From: Bog-473 sp963730395
GTDB lineage: Bacteria > Actinomycetota > Acidimicrobiia > Acidimicrobiales > RAAP-2
NCBI GenBank assembly: GCA_963730395.1
Contig: CAVSSK010000030.1
Coordinates: 62,001-126,000, forward strand
DNA length: 64,000 nucleotides
Reading direction: 5' to 3'
In this document: positions 1-9,456 of the stretch, piece after piece
Position numbering within the stretch: position 1 is the first letter of the stretch
Layout of the letters: every line of letters starts with the position of its first letter
Position numbers and translations under genes: made by a program
Notes under the pieces: model-generated
Database searches by the model: none
What the model saw: the letters and a program-made list of their open reading frames with translations, nothing else
What the model was told of the DNA's origin: nothing

Positions 1-584
1 CAAGACCGGAGTCGGCTATCTGGCGATCGTGGGCTCGATCATCGTCGCGGCTGGAGCAGCTCAATCGCTCGTGGCCAAGTTCGGCGTCCGACTCGTGATG
101 ACGGCGGGCATGGGGCTTGGCGGCCGGCGGGCTCATCTACTTCGCCCAGATCTCACCCCATGGGACGTACCTGGGCACGCTGCTGCCCGGATTCCTCTTG
201 GCCGGCGTCGGCCTCGGCCTCTCGTTCGTGCCGGTGACCATCGGCGCCATGAGCGGCGTTGCCCATGAAGAGGCGGGCGTCGCATCAGGGCTGATCACGA
301 CGACACAACAGATTGGCGGGGCACTCGGGGTCGCGGTCCTCTCGACGATCGCAGTATCAGCGACGACGAGATTCATCGGCGCCCACGGCCACGCGCCGGA
401 CGTGATGACAAACGCGCTCAACCACGGCTTCTCTGTCGCCTTCTGGTTTGGCGCGGTCTTTGCTGGGATCGGCTGCCTCATTGCCTTCTGTCGGCATGGA
501 TCAGCACTCGTATCACTGGGGCCCTTGCATCGGAGACCGGCTATCGAAGAGCGGCCGACCGCGTTCGAGCCGGCATCCCCGTGA
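1..584 (+). CDS. MFS drug-efflux transporter (DHA2/EmrB-QacA type), 5'-truncated and frameshifted
   Basis: This is the C-terminal part of a proton-driven multidrug efflux permease of the inner membrane; the start lies outside the window. Hydrophobic helices are visible, including the glycine-rich GFLLAGVGLGLSFVPVTIGA and a segment with GVASGLITTTQQIGGALGVA, which is typical of the last helices of 14-TM DHA2 transporters. Reading begins in frame 2 and continues in frame 3 from about position 117. One extra base near 115-121 explains the break, because removing a G restores an uninterrupted GLAAGGLIYFAQ. The gene stops with TGA at 582-584. The family call is firm and the substrate is unknown. 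Whether the frameshift is real or a sequence error cannot be decided here, but similar breaks recur along this window. Confidence 0.7.
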
Positions 585-720
585 GTATAAAATTCACCAG
601 CTGAACTCAGCTGAGGTTGGAGACTTGATCTTCCCGTAGCCTCTCGGCGGTCAGGCCGGACTCCAAAGGCATCCCGATCGGGAGCGGTTCCTAGGTGAGG
701 CCTGGCATTCCGGTGCAAAG

Positions 721-967
721 GACAACCCAGTGCCCATCGGCTGTCGTTGAAATCGCCGGATAGTGCGCAATCCGCAAGGCAGGGAACTGCTTGAAAGGCG
801 GCATGTGCTTGGTGAGGACGGATCTCGTTGGAATAGCCGGCGAAAGATTCGACGCCGTGCTGGAGGGCGCCGAGGGAATCGAACTCATTGTTGGCACAGA
901 GCGACTTCTTTAGGGTTTGGTGATAGCGCTCGATTTTGCCCTGGGTCTGGGGCGGCGACCCAAACGG
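721..967 (-). mobile_element. Transposase remnant (DDE integrase C-terminus, IS481/IS3 type)
   Basis: The minus strand reads SPPQTQGKIERYHQTLKKSL, followed by a leucine-spaced helix and then EIRPHQAHAAF. This is the signature of the C-terminal part of the DDE catalytic core of IS481/IS3-type transposases, around the final catalytic glutamate (GKIER) and the RPH motif. A stop codon lies directly upstream (968-970), there is no N-terminal catalytic part, and the reading frame loses family resemblance after about 721. It is therefore a decayed fragment and not an active element. No terminal inverted repeats or target duplication were recognised. It abuts, and is read out of frame by, the 3' end of the membrane protein gene at 885-1667. 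Confidence 0.6.
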
Positions 968-1667
968 TCATCCCAACGGATTGCGCTCCGGCTCGCTGAC
1001 TTGTACGAAGCGCCGCCCATTCAGCGAGCACCCATCGCATGTCCTCGCTCACGTTCGGGCAACAAATGGGCGCCGCGCCCGTCACGCCGCGGGAGGGGAG
1101 CACCACGGCGTCCTTGGAGATCGAGAACCCGCTGGCGTACCAAAACACCGGTGCCTGGGGCTCGGGTGGGGCGAGGAGCGTCTGGAGGACTTGAGGCTCG
1201 TTGGATCCCGGCTCCACCGTGAATGCGTAGAGAGAGCTCGGTGTCGGTGTGCCAGCTTCACACTTGACCAAGACAAGCGCGATAGGAGTGCCCTGGGCTG
1301 ACTGGATGTAGGAGACCTGCTGCACGTCGACAGTGAAGCCGTACGCAGATCCAGGGTTGCACCCGATGTTCCCGGGGAACGTGACCTTCGAGAAGTTGAG
1401 TCCCGGGTAGTCGACGTGCTTCCACACCACGTTTTGGAACGCGGCGCCAGAAGTCACCTCGATGGCGGCGCTAGACCGCGAGCCCTCCTGATGCGAGAGC
1501 GACTGGCTTAGGGGCACAGCCACCGCGCAGATGACGAGTGCCGCCAGTGATACCCGGAGGGTCATCTTGCGCCTGCGAAGCTGGGTCCCCCGCCGCACAG
1601 TCCGCTCGAGGAGCTCGGCCATGTGCGCTTCCGAGATCTCGTCGAACATCTCCTCGTGTCGTGTCAT
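885..1667 (-). CDS. Single-pass membrane protein, likely partner of the adjacent ECF sigma factor; 3' end replaced by transposase remnant
   Basis: The 260-residue frame begins with an acidic cytoplasmic segment (MTRHEEMFDEISEAHMAELL) and a basic stretch. One transmembrane helix follows at about residues 38-55 (LRVSLAALVICAVAVPLS), then a secreted domain of about 180 residues. The start codon overlaps the sigma factor stop (ATGA), as expected for a sigma/anti-sigma pair transcribed together. No zinc-binding HxxxCxxC motif is present, so it is not a classical ZAS anti-sigma factor. The last roughly 25 residues are the transposase remnant read in another frame, which means the native C-terminus was probably lost at an insertion junction near 965-1010. 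The anti-sigma role is inferred from context only. Confidence 0.6.
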   Translation of the reverse strand: MTRHEEMFDEISEAHMAELLERTVRRGTQLRRRKMTLRVSLAALVICAVAVPLSQSLSHQEGSRSSAAIEVTSGAAFQNVVWKHVDYPGLNFSKVTFPGNIGCNPGSAYGFTVDVQQVSYIQSAQGTPIALVLVKCEAGTPTPSSLYAFTVEPGSNEPQVLQTLLAPPEPQAPVFWYASGFSISKDAVVLPSRGVTGAAPICCPNVSEDMRWVLAEWAALRTSQRAGAQSVGMTVWVAAPDPGQNRALSPNPKEVALCQQ

Positions 1668-2164
1668 GGCGACTCCTCCTTCGACATCTGATCTCGGAGA
1701 CGCAGAATCGCTCGGTGCAGATGCGTCTTGACCGATCCAGGGCTCATGCCGAGTACAAGCGCGACTTCTGCTTCTGGCAGGTCGACGATGTAGCGCAGCA
1801 CGACGACCTCTTGTTGCCTCCGGGTGAGCGACCGCATGGCGCTGACTACGTCGTCCCTCTCGACGATGTCCGCCGGAGCGTCCCGGGCGACGATGGCGGG
1901 GAGATATCCCTTCTTGCGGCGCACCTCGTCCAGCGCAGCGTTGGTGGCCACTCTGACCACCCAGCCTTCCGGGCTTTCCATCTTGGAGACCCGTCCCCAG
2001 CGGGCGAATGCCCGAGCGAAGGCCTCGACGGCCAGGTCCTCGGCGAGATCGGGACCGGCGATCCGGGCTATGGCGGCTCGAACTTTGGCAAACGTCGATG
2101 TGAAGAAGCCATCGAAGCTCGTTGTGCCTGCCGGTTCAATCTCCTCGACCTCAAGTTCGCTCAT
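1664..2164 (-). CDS. ECF-family RNA polymerase sigma factor (SigE/SigM-like)
   Basis: This 166-residue protein has both ECF domains. Region 2 contains FTSTFAKVRAAIARIAGPDL and an AFARWGRVSKMESPEGWV segment. Region 4 contains the helix-turn-helix LPEAEVALVLGMSPGSVKTH. It would redirect RNA polymerase to a small regulon. The ATG at 2164 (MSELEVEE) was chosen because it immediately precedes the conserved region. The frame stays open upstream to 2476, but that extension is low-complexity and unlike the family. No strong Shine-Dalgarno sequence precedes the start. The gene is followed, with a 4-base overlap, by the single-pass membrane protein, the usual arrangement for a signal-responsive ECF pair. 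The cognate promoter and signal are unknown. Confidence 0.85.
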   Translation of the reverse strand: MSELEVEEIEPAGTTSFDGFFTSTFAKVRAAIARIAGPDLAEDLAVEAFARAFARWGRVSKMESPEGWVVRVATNAALDEVRRKKGYLPAIVARDAPADIVERDDVVSAMRSLTRRQQEVVVLRYIVDLPEAEVALVLGMSPGSVKTHLHRAILRLRDQMSKEESP

Positions 2165-2774
2165 CACCACACTCAGTAGACGGTTGGCCGGCACGATCGG
2201 TTGACCGTCTCGACGGAACATTTGCCAAATGCCGGTGCTCGTCACGGATGCAGCCCGCCACACGACTGTTGCGACTGCCCCATCCCAGCCCAGGACCCGG
2301 AAGCTCCGACCACGACCCAGGCCGGCCTCTCGTCGTATACCGGTGACATAGGTCGTCTTCGTCGGAAGCTGGACCGCTGTGATCGTGACCGGGGTTGGAG
2401 TAGGGGCCTGGGGTGGGGTTGGTGACGACGACGTCGCCGGTTCCACGGGGGTCGAGCAAGATCTTCCGGGGACCACCTGGGATGTTCACCGAACCGTCGA
2501 CGACGACCGATGGGCGGTCAGCATTCGCCCGAGTGACTGCACACCGCCCTTTAGACGGGTCGTCACAGTTTGAGGAGACGCTCGCGTTCGTAATGGAGGA
2601 CGCGGGCCTCGTTTCACTTATCGAGGTGTCCTGGCAACTCCCTGTGGGTCGCTCGGCCCCGGCCTTGGATCGACTACGAGCGGGGAATGCTCACGAAGCA
2701 AAGCGCGTCTGGCGCTTGGCCAGCGAGCGTGCGCCCGCCTCCCCAAAAACGGCTGCCCTCGATCTTCCCGCGAA
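2165..2774. other. Gene-free stretch with a protein-like minus-strand frame
   Basis: No gene can be supported here. On the minus strand one frame is open from 2690 down to 2151. It reads as a plausible secreted-type sequence, including SNCDDPSKGRC and VNIPGGPRKILLDPRGTGD, but it has no good start codon except a GTG at 2489. It could be the remains of a decayed gene or chance openness at high G+C. The segment should also hold the promoter of the sigma factor gene. Confidence 0.3.
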
Positions 2775-3089
2775 TCAGAGCGGAATCTCCACCCACGTCG
2801 ACGCCTGCCAGCTGGCCACCGCGCCCTCCGAGGTGCCCGACTCCATCATCACTGCCAGGCCCTGCGGATCTGCGAGGAACTTGTCCGTGATGCGGCCGGC
2901 GTCGGTGAAATCGTCCGCTTCATGAGTGAGCACGAAGCTTGCCGATTGCTGGCCGCTCATGCCCACAATCAACCGAACGTTCTTGGCTCCGCACTTCTCC
3001 AAGATCGACTTCGATTTCTTGGTCGAGGCGAGAAATTCCTCATAGCGATCGGGCTTGATGGTCAACGTCGTTACGGAAAGCACCGTCAT
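2775..3089 (-). CDS. Small hypothetical protein, possible ferredoxin-like (dimeric alpha-beta barrel) fold
   Basis: This 104-residue cytosolic protein starts at an ATG preceded by GAGG eight bases upstream. The pattern fits the betaalphabetabetaalphabeta layout of NIPSNAP/antibiotic-monooxygenase-like dimeric barrels: a strand (VLSVTTLTIKP), a helix (YEEFLASTKKSKSILEKCG), a strand (NVRLIVGMSGQQSASFVLTHEA) and a C-terminal strand (ASWQASTWVEIPL). No catalytic residues can be assigned, and the specific family was not recognised. It stands alone between the sigma factor region and the FAD oxidoreductase cluster on the same strand. Confidence 0.6.
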   Translation of the reverse strand: MTVLSVTTLTIKPDRYEEFLASTKKSKSILEKCGAKNVRLIVGMSGQQSASFVLTHEADDFTDAGRITDKFLADPQGLAVMMESGTSEGAVASWQASTWVEIPL

Positions 3090-3303
3090 CCCATTACCTC
3101 GTTTCTGGCTTGCTGTACCTCGCTTCTGATATCCGCCCGATGGCGGTACTCGTGAGGCTACGCCCGTTGAGGCTCACGCGTCTTGGCGCATGGAAACCCG
3201 TCACTTCCAGGCATACTCCGGAGTCAGTTGGGCCACCGCCGAGCAAACGTTCGTGTGATCGTCGACCGGTTCTGTCGGTAACCCACTCTGAGTCGTGTCG
3301 GGC

Positions 3304-4567
3304 TCAATCCCGCCCCCCGTCGCCGCGAAACACCGAGACGAGCACGTCCTCGCCCGGCCGGACGAGGCTCTGCCAACCCGACGGTAGATGGTGCGACCGG
3401 TTCGGGATCATGCTTCGCAGCTGATGGGAGGCCAGCAGCCGAGGGCCCTGTGTCACGTCGAGGCGGGGATGGTCGAGAAAGGCGCGGGTGCGCACGAGTA
3501 CAGGCTGGTCGGCTCCCCGCTCCGGGTTGACCATGTTCGGCACCACCCATAGCAGCGGGTCTGCCACGCGCACCCCGACCATGGCGCGAGGCGCGGACCG
3601 CGCTCCCCCGTTTCGCAGCCACGCCGCCGCGGCGCGGCCGACTGCAATTGCCCGCCGCGCCGCCACGTCGGCCGTCTCGACAGGGTGCACGAGATTGCCG
3701 GCCGCGAAGACCCCTGCGCGCGGTCGTCGTGCCGTCCTCCGCACACGTGGGGCCACGCGTGCCCGGATCGACGGCGAGCCCAGCCAGGCGGGCCAGCTCG
3801 TTGTCGGGTACGAAGTCCCCGGTGAACACCACCGTGTCCACGGCGACCTCGCGCTCGTTGCTCCTGTGATCGCGGAGGAGCACCCTCTCGACCCTCTCCC
3901 GCCCGTACACGCCCGCCACCCCGGTCCCCGACCACACCGGCACCCGAAGGCCGGCTCGGGTCATGAGGTCGAAGAGCCGGAAGGTCTGCGTGCGCCGGAA
4001 CGATGTGACGAGCGCGACCGGGCGGACTCCGGCCTCGCGCAGGGTCAGCACGGCCGAGTACGAGACGTGCTCGGCACCGATGACCAGCGCCCGCCGGCCG
4101 ACCGGCAGGTGCTCGCGGTGGACCCACTGCTGGAGCTGGCCGGTCGTGAAGATCCCGGAGGGCCGTGTCCCGGGGACGAGACGGGCCGCCCGCGGTCGCT
4201 CCCGGGCGCCGGTGGCCAGCACGACCACGCCCGCGTCGACCTCGAAGAGGCCGCCGGGGGTGGTCACCAGGGCCCGGCCGGGGCCCGCCCAACCCGTGAC
4301 CATCGACCGGGTCCGGATGTCCGCTCCGGACGCCACGGCGCGCTCCACCCACCGGCGGGCGTAGACGGGACCGCTCAGGACCCGCCGCAGATCCCGCAGG
4401 CCGAAGCCGGTGTGCGCACACAGGCGGGGGATCCCGCCCGCCTCGTCCTCCCGCTCGACGACCACGACGCGTTCGACCCCTCCCGCCCTCAGGGCCGTGG
4501 CTGCGGCCAGTCCGGCGGGGCCGCCACCGACGACCAGCGCGTCGACCGTCAGCTGGCTCCGGCTCAT
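3304..4567 (-). CDS. NAD(P)/FAD-dependent oxidoreductase (frameshifted), GlpA-like cluster
   Basis: This is a pyridine-nucleotide-disulfide-type flavoprotein. The N-terminal Rossmann motif is VVGGGPAGLAAATALR, with VVVLATGARERPR in the middle and a second dinucleotide-binding segment around ALVIGAEHVSYSAV. The C-terminal GVFAAGNLVHPVETADVAA is the second FAD motif. The start at 4567 overlaps the stop of the upstream dehydrogenase (ATGA). Translation breaks at about 3700-3730, after the GTRGPTCAEDG region, and resumes in another frame to the stop at 3304, so at least one base is missing or extra. Together with the two genes upstream it resembles the three-gene sets of FGGY kinase, FAD/BFD dehydrogenase and FAD oxidoreductase used for polyol-phosphate oxidation. 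The exact substrate is unknown. Confidence 0.75.
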
Positions 4568-5949
4568 GCCTTCGCGGCGGCAGCGACGCGGGCCGCCATC
4601 AACGCGCCACACCAGAAGCCCTGACACCGCCCGTTGGTTGCCCGGGTGCGGCGGCGGAGCCCCCCGAGGTCCACCGCCGGCACCGGAGCAGCGAGCGCGT
4701 CGCGCACCTCACCCTCGGTCACGCGCTCACAGAAGCAGGCGATGCGGCCGTACGCCGGATCACTCTCGATCATGGCGGCGTCCTCGAACGGTCGCGTGCC
4801 GGACTCGGCCAGCTGCGGCATGCGGGGTATCGTCGGCTCGTTCTCCGTCTCGGCCAGCGCGAGGCCACCGGACCCCATCGCAGCGACGACGTGCTCGGCA
4901 ATGGCGAGCGACGCGGTCAGCCCGGTGGACCGGATGCCACCGACGCAGGCATAGCGCTCGGCCTCATGGATGATGATCTGGTAGTCGCGATGCTCGGTGG
5001 CGGCCCGGAGGCCCGCGTAGACCGCGGTCACCTCCTCCTCGACGAGCTCGGGCAGGATGCGGCGGCCGGCATGGCGGAGCGCGGCAACCCCGGCATCGGT
5101 GCTGGCCGTGTCCTCGCGGTCCTCTACGTCCTCGGCGGTGGGGCCGAGCAGCACATTGCCGTAGACGGTCGGCGCCACGAGCACCCCCTTCGTCCGCTCG
5201 GTGGGCACCGGGAGAAGGATCGACGACAGGAGCGGGCTGGCCAGTTTGTCGAAGACGATCAACTGGCCACGGCGCGGCATGATGGTGAACTCCTCGTGGC
5301 CGAATCGCCGGTTGACATGATCGGAGGCGAGGCCGGCCGCGTTGACCACCCAGCCGGCCCGCACCTGACCCTTCGTGGTGCGCAGCAACCACGCATCCTC
5401 GTGGCGCGCGACATCGGCCACCGCGACCCCCAGTTGTAACTCGACCCCCGCGTGCACTGCTTCGGTGGCGTAGGCGATGCTCGTGCTCCACGGGCAGATG
5501 ATCGACTCGTCGGGGATGGCAACCGCCCCCGTGGCCCCAGTGCCCAAGTTCGGCTCGCGCCGGTAGAGCTCTTCGGTTGCGATCCGCCGGGCGTGCTCGT
5601 AGCCGTTGGCTCGGGACGTCGCCACGACGTCGTCGAGGCGGGCCGCTTGCTCCGCGTCCCACGCCACGAGGAGGGCGCCGGTCTTCTCGAGCGCGATGCC
5701 CGACGCAGTCGCGTAGTCCCTGAGCAGCTCGTGGCCCCGCCGTACGAGTGACGATTCGAGGCTCCCCGGCTGGGTGTCGAACCCGGTGTGCAGGATGGCC
5801 GTGTTCGCCTTCGAGGTGCCCGTCCCGACATCGTTGGACCGTTCGAGCACGACGGTGCGGAGCCGGTAGCGGGCAAGCTGGCGTGCGATGGCCGTGCCGA
5901 CGACCCCGGCGCCGATGATCGCCACGTCATACGAGGGATCGTCGTTCAC
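4564..5949 (-). CDS. FAD-dependent glycerol-3-phosphate dehydrogenase-like protein with BFD-type [2Fe-2S] domain
   Basis: This 461-residue protein has an N-terminal FAD-binding DAO fold (DVAIIGAGVVGTAIARQLAR) and the GTSKANTAILHTGFD motif of GlpA/GlpD-like and L-2-hydroxyglutarate oxidase-like enzymes. Its C-terminal BFD-like domain has four cysteines in two pairs (CFCERV, and CQGFWC near the end) suited to a [2Fe-2S] cluster. It probably oxidises a hydroxy-acid or polyol phosphate and passes electrons to the partner flavoprotein encoded downstream. The GTG start at 5949 overlaps the kinase stop, and the stop overlaps the next start, so the three genes form a tightly coupled operon. The kinase next door makes glycerol 3-phosphate a reasonable but unproven substrate. 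Confidence 0.85.
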   Translation of the reverse strand: MNDDPSYDVAIIGAGVVGTAIARQLARYRLRTVVLERSNDVGTGTSKANTAILHTGFDTQPGSLESSLVRRGHELLRDYATASGIALEKTGALLVAWDAEQAARLDDVVATSRANGYEHARRIATEELYRREPNLGTGATGAVAIPDESIICPWSTSIAYATEAVHAGVELQLGVAVADVARHEDAWLLRTTKGQVRAGWVVNAAGLASDHVNRRFGHEEFTIMPRRGQLIVFDKLASPLLSSILLPVPTERTKGVLVAPTVYGNVLLGPTAEDVEDREDTASTDAGVAALRHAGRRILPELVEEEVTAVYAGLRAATEHRDYQIIIHEAERYACVGGIRSTGLTASLAIAEHVVAAMGSGGLALAETENEPTIPRMPQLAESGTRPFEDAAMIESDPAYGRIACFCERVTEGEVRDALAAPVPAVDLGGLRRRTRATNGRCQGFWCGALMAARVAAAAKA

Positions 5950-7390
5950 GGTGCCGGCTCGCCGGTCATGCCAATGAGGCGCGCCACGGCGTGCTCGAAG
6001 CGACCCAGGCGCTCCGCTGCATCGGCGGCGCCGATGGCCGGCTCGTAGCGGAGGTGCGCGACGACAGGCGGGATCACATCGTGGAGCGTCCGTCCCTCAC
6101 CCGCGCCGAGCCGGGCCAGCGCGGCCACGCCAGCGGCTGTGGCATGCGGCGAGGAGGCGAGCTCGACCGGGATCTGGAGCAGGTCCGCCTGCGCCTGCAT
6201 GAGCATCCGGGACCGCGTCAGCCCCCCGTCGACCCGCAGCAGCGCCAGGGGACGGCCGAGATCGAGCGCGGTCGCCCGGGCCAACAGGGCCACCTGCGCC
6301 GCCAAACCCTCGACGGTCGCACGGACGACATGGGCCGGCTCCGTACCGGGGCCGATCCCTTCGATGCTGGCTAGCGCTTCGGGTCGCCACCACGGCGCAC
6401 CAAGGCCACTGAGGGCGGGCACCACGGTGACACCACCGCTGTCGCGCACCGAGCCCGCCACGGCGTCGAGATCCTCGGCGCGGCGCAGGAACCCCCACCG
6501 GCAGAGCCACGCGACGGCGGCGCCCGCTGCGTAGACCTGTCCGTCGATGCAGTAGGCGGCGTCCGCGCCGAGTTGCCACGCCACCGACACGGCCAAGCCG
6601 GCGGAGGACACGAAGGGACGCGCTCCGCGTTGGCCAGCAGGAACGCACCCGTCCCGTACGTGCACTTCGACTCTCCCGGCTCCAGGCAGTGCTCCCCCAC
6701 CAGCGCCGCCTGCTGATCGACGCTCAGCCCGCTCACGGCGAGCGGCGGCCCGAACGCGTCCGTCCGGCCGATCTCGTGCGCGCTGCCGACGACTTCGGGG
6801 AGGTCCTCCTCGTCCAGGCCGAAGACCGCGCAGGCCTCGGCCGACCAGGTACGACGCGCCAGGTCGAGCAGCATGGTCCTGGAGGCGGTGGTGGCGTCGG
6901 TGACGTACGCACCGGTCAGACGGTGCAGGAGCCAGGCGTCAGTGGTCGTCACGACCCCGTCGGTCGTGACGTTGCGCCGGAGCCACGCCATCTTCGGTGC
7001 CGCGAAGTAGGGATCGAGCGGCAGCCCGGTCGTGCGGGTCAGCTGCTCGGCGTGCTGCGCCACGTCGGCACAGATCGACGCGGCACGCCGGTCCTGCCAG
7101 GAGACGGCGGGGCTCAAGGGGCGTCCCGTGCGCGCGCTCCCAGGCCAGCACGGTCTCGCCCTGATTGGCGAAGCCCACCGCCGTGACGCCGCCGCCCGAC
7201 TGTGCGATCGCATCCCGCCCGGCACGCGCAGACCGAGTCCCACAATTGCTCGGGGTCCTGCTCGACGCCGCCGCCCGGCGACCGCACCCGGCGTCACGGC
7301 GACCTCGACCGAGACCAGGACCTCCCCGTCGTCGCCGAACACGACGGCCTTGGTCGCCGACGTCCCCTGGTCGATCGCGAGGACTCTCAT
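5946..7390 (-). pseudogene. FGGY-family carbohydrate kinase (glycerol/xylulokinase type), broken by about four frameshifts
   Basis: The conserved pieces of an FGGY sugar kinase occur in order but in different frames. They are the phosphate-1 motif (RVLAIDQGTSATKAVVFGDD) from ATG 7390, then EQDPEQLWDSV, then GVTAVGFANQGETVLAWERA, then SPAVSWQDRRAA through to KCTYGTGAFLLAN, and finally the C-terminal ATPase half with VVPALSGLGAPWWRPEA and GGLTRSRMLMQAQADLLQIP to the TGA at 5946. Breaks fall near 7270, 7220, 7110 and 6630. Product length with breaks repaired would be about 480 residues, normal for the family. It would phosphorylate a polyol or ketose for the dehydrogenase encoded next. Clustered errors or true decay are both possible. 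Confidence 0.7.
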
Positions 7391-7738
7391 CGGCGCGCCG
7401 CCCCGGCGATCCTGCGACGCCAGTCGACGCCATCCGCTCGAGCGTCGCGATGGCACCACGGAGACGGCATGGCCCGATGGGATTTGCCTGGCACGCACGG
7501 ATCGTAGTCCCCATCGCAACGGCGGTGACCCCGGTAGGCGTGCCGATCCTGTCAGGCGGAGGCGGTCGACCGCATCCGCCATGGTCTTCTGCTCCCATGC
7601 TGCCTGATCCGCGGACGTGCGGCGTTGACCGGTGCTCCGCCGTCACCATCCTCGTCACGCGGCGAGGGGGCTTGCTAACGTGCCGCAACACCGGATGCGG
7701 CCCTGGTAGCCGGGGCCGCCGAACAAAGGGGGGCGCAC
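7391..7738. promoter_or_regulatory. Divergent intergenic region between kinase and permease operons
   Basis: About 350 bases separate the kinase start on the minus strand from the permease start on the plus strand, so both operon promoters should lie here. No convincing -10/-35 pair, operator palindrome or small gene was recognised. The only clear element is the purine-rich ribosome-binding stretch AAAGGGGGG just before the GTG at 7739. Confidence 0.4.
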
Positions 7739-9379
7739 GTGCCTGAAGGTGTCGACGTGGAGGAGATCGTGCCTGAGCCCGGGGCAGCTCGGACTCTCGA
7801 CGCTGAGCGCGGACGAGCAGCGCCTCGCCCAGATGGGCTACAAGCAGGAGCTGAACCGCTCCTGGTCCGGCTTCTCCAACTTCGCCATCAGCTTCTCCAT
7901 CATCTCCATCCTGGCCGGGTGCTTCACCACCTTCTCGAGCGGGTGGAACGGCGGCGGCCCGGCCGCCATCGCCTGGGGCTGGCCGATGCTGGCCGCACTC
8001 GTGCTCTGCATCGGCCTCTGCCTGTCCGAGCTGGTCTCCGCCTACCCGACCTCGGGCGGCATCTACTGGTGGGCCTCCAAGCTCGGCGGCGCCAAGTCCG
8101 GCTACTACACCGGCTGGCTCAACCTCATCGGCCTCCTCGCCATCGTCGCCTCGGTGGCTTACGGCTGCGCCACCTTCCTCGACCTCACGCTCGGCTTCCT
8201 CTTCCCGGGCAGCTACACCTCGGGGAACCTCGACACGATCTTCCTCTACTTCCTGGGCATCCTCTTCCTGGCCGCCCTCGTCAACATCTTCTCGAGCCAC
8301 CTGCTCTCGATCTTCAACAACGTCTCGGTGTGGTGGCACGTGTTCGGCGCCGCGGCCATCATCCTCATCCTGATCTTCCTGCCGCACCACCACGCCAGCG
8401 CCTCGATGGTCTTCACCTCGACCGTCAACAACACCGGCTTCTTCGGCGGCAAGACGAGCGGGCTCGGGTTCCTCATCGTGGTCCTGCCCATCGGCGCCCT
8501 GCTGACCCAGTACACGATCACCGGGTACGACGCCTCGGCCCACCTCTCGGAGGAGACCCACTCGGCGGCCGACTCGGCGGCCAAGGGCATCTGGCGGTCG
8601 ATCTTCTACTCGGCCATCGGCGGCTGGCTCCTCCTCCTGGCCTTCCTCTTCGCCGTGCAGAACGAGGGCAACGTGACCAAGGGCGGCGGCGGCGTGGCGC
8701 TGATCTTCTCCCAGGCCCTCACCTCCCGGTGGGGCGGGACCGTCCTCCTCATCTCGACCGTCGGCCAGTTCTTCTGCACCATGGCCTGCCTCACCAGCTG
8801 CACCCGGATGCTCTTCGCCTTCAGCCGTGACGGCGCGGTGCCCGGGCCACCAGCTGTGGTCGAGGCTCAGCTCCAAGCGGGTGCCCGTCTCCGGCGTCAT
8901 CCTGGTCGCCGTCGTCGGCATCATCCTCACCTTGCCGGCCCTGATCAAGGTCGACATCAACGGCGCGCCCGTCCCCCGTCGCCTTCTTCGCCGTGGTGTC
9001 CATCGGCGTCATCGGCCTCTACTGGTGCTTCGCCATCCCGATCTGGCACCGGTGGCGGATGGGCGACCGCTTCCAGCCCGGCCACTGGAACCTCGGAGCG
9101 AAATACAAGGTCCTCTCGGTGGTGGCCCTGCTCGACGTCGTCCTCGTGACGTTCATGGCCTTCATGCCCACCTCGAACCTGGGCGTGCCGTGGACCACCG
9201 GGTTCGCGTGGAAGTACGTGAACTACACCATCCTCGTCTTCCCGGCGTTCTTGATCTTCCTCTGGATCTACTGGCACGTGTCGGTCAAGAACTGGTTCAC
9301 CGGACCCAAGCAGACGATCGAGGTGGAGACCGCCGAGCTGCTCGGAGGGGTCGACTACCCCGCCTCGTCGCTGCCCTGA
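7739..9379 (+). pseudogene. APC-superfamily amino-acid/choline-type permease, broken by about three frameshifts
   Basis: The GTG at 7739 follows a strong AAAGGGGGG ribosome-binding site. After a probable shift near 7785 the frame runs into the diagnostic N-terminus DEQRLAQMGYKQELNRSWSG and then FSNFAISFSIISILAGCFTT, as in the ACT/GABA-type permeases of the APC superfamily. Helices follow through AYPTSGGIYWWASKLGG and the ITGYDASAHLSEET motif. Further breaks occur near 8845 (after FAFSRDGAVPG) and 8975, after which the last helices (IGVIGLYWCFAIPIWHRWRM, then FLIFLWIYWHVS) reach the stop at 9379. The repaired protein would have about 540 residues and 12 helices in the inner membrane. The downstream choline-kinase-like and dimethylglycine-dehydrogenase-like genes suggest import of a methylated amine or choline-like compound. 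Confidence 0.7.
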
Positions 9380-9456
9380 GCAGACCCGACCATCTGCCGC
9401 GGTGAGCGCCGGCGACGGCGCCGGCCTCGACCCCGCCCTCCTCGGAGCGGATCGAC

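Noticed and set aside
870..890. GGGAATCGAACTC resembling the end of a tRNA gene
   Set aside because: The surrounding bases do not form acceptor or anticodon stems, and the region reads as transposase coding sequence.
6939..8960. 673-codon minus-strand open frame
   Set aside because: Mostly antisense to the permease; only its last part contains one of the true FGGY kinase frames, which is annotated there.
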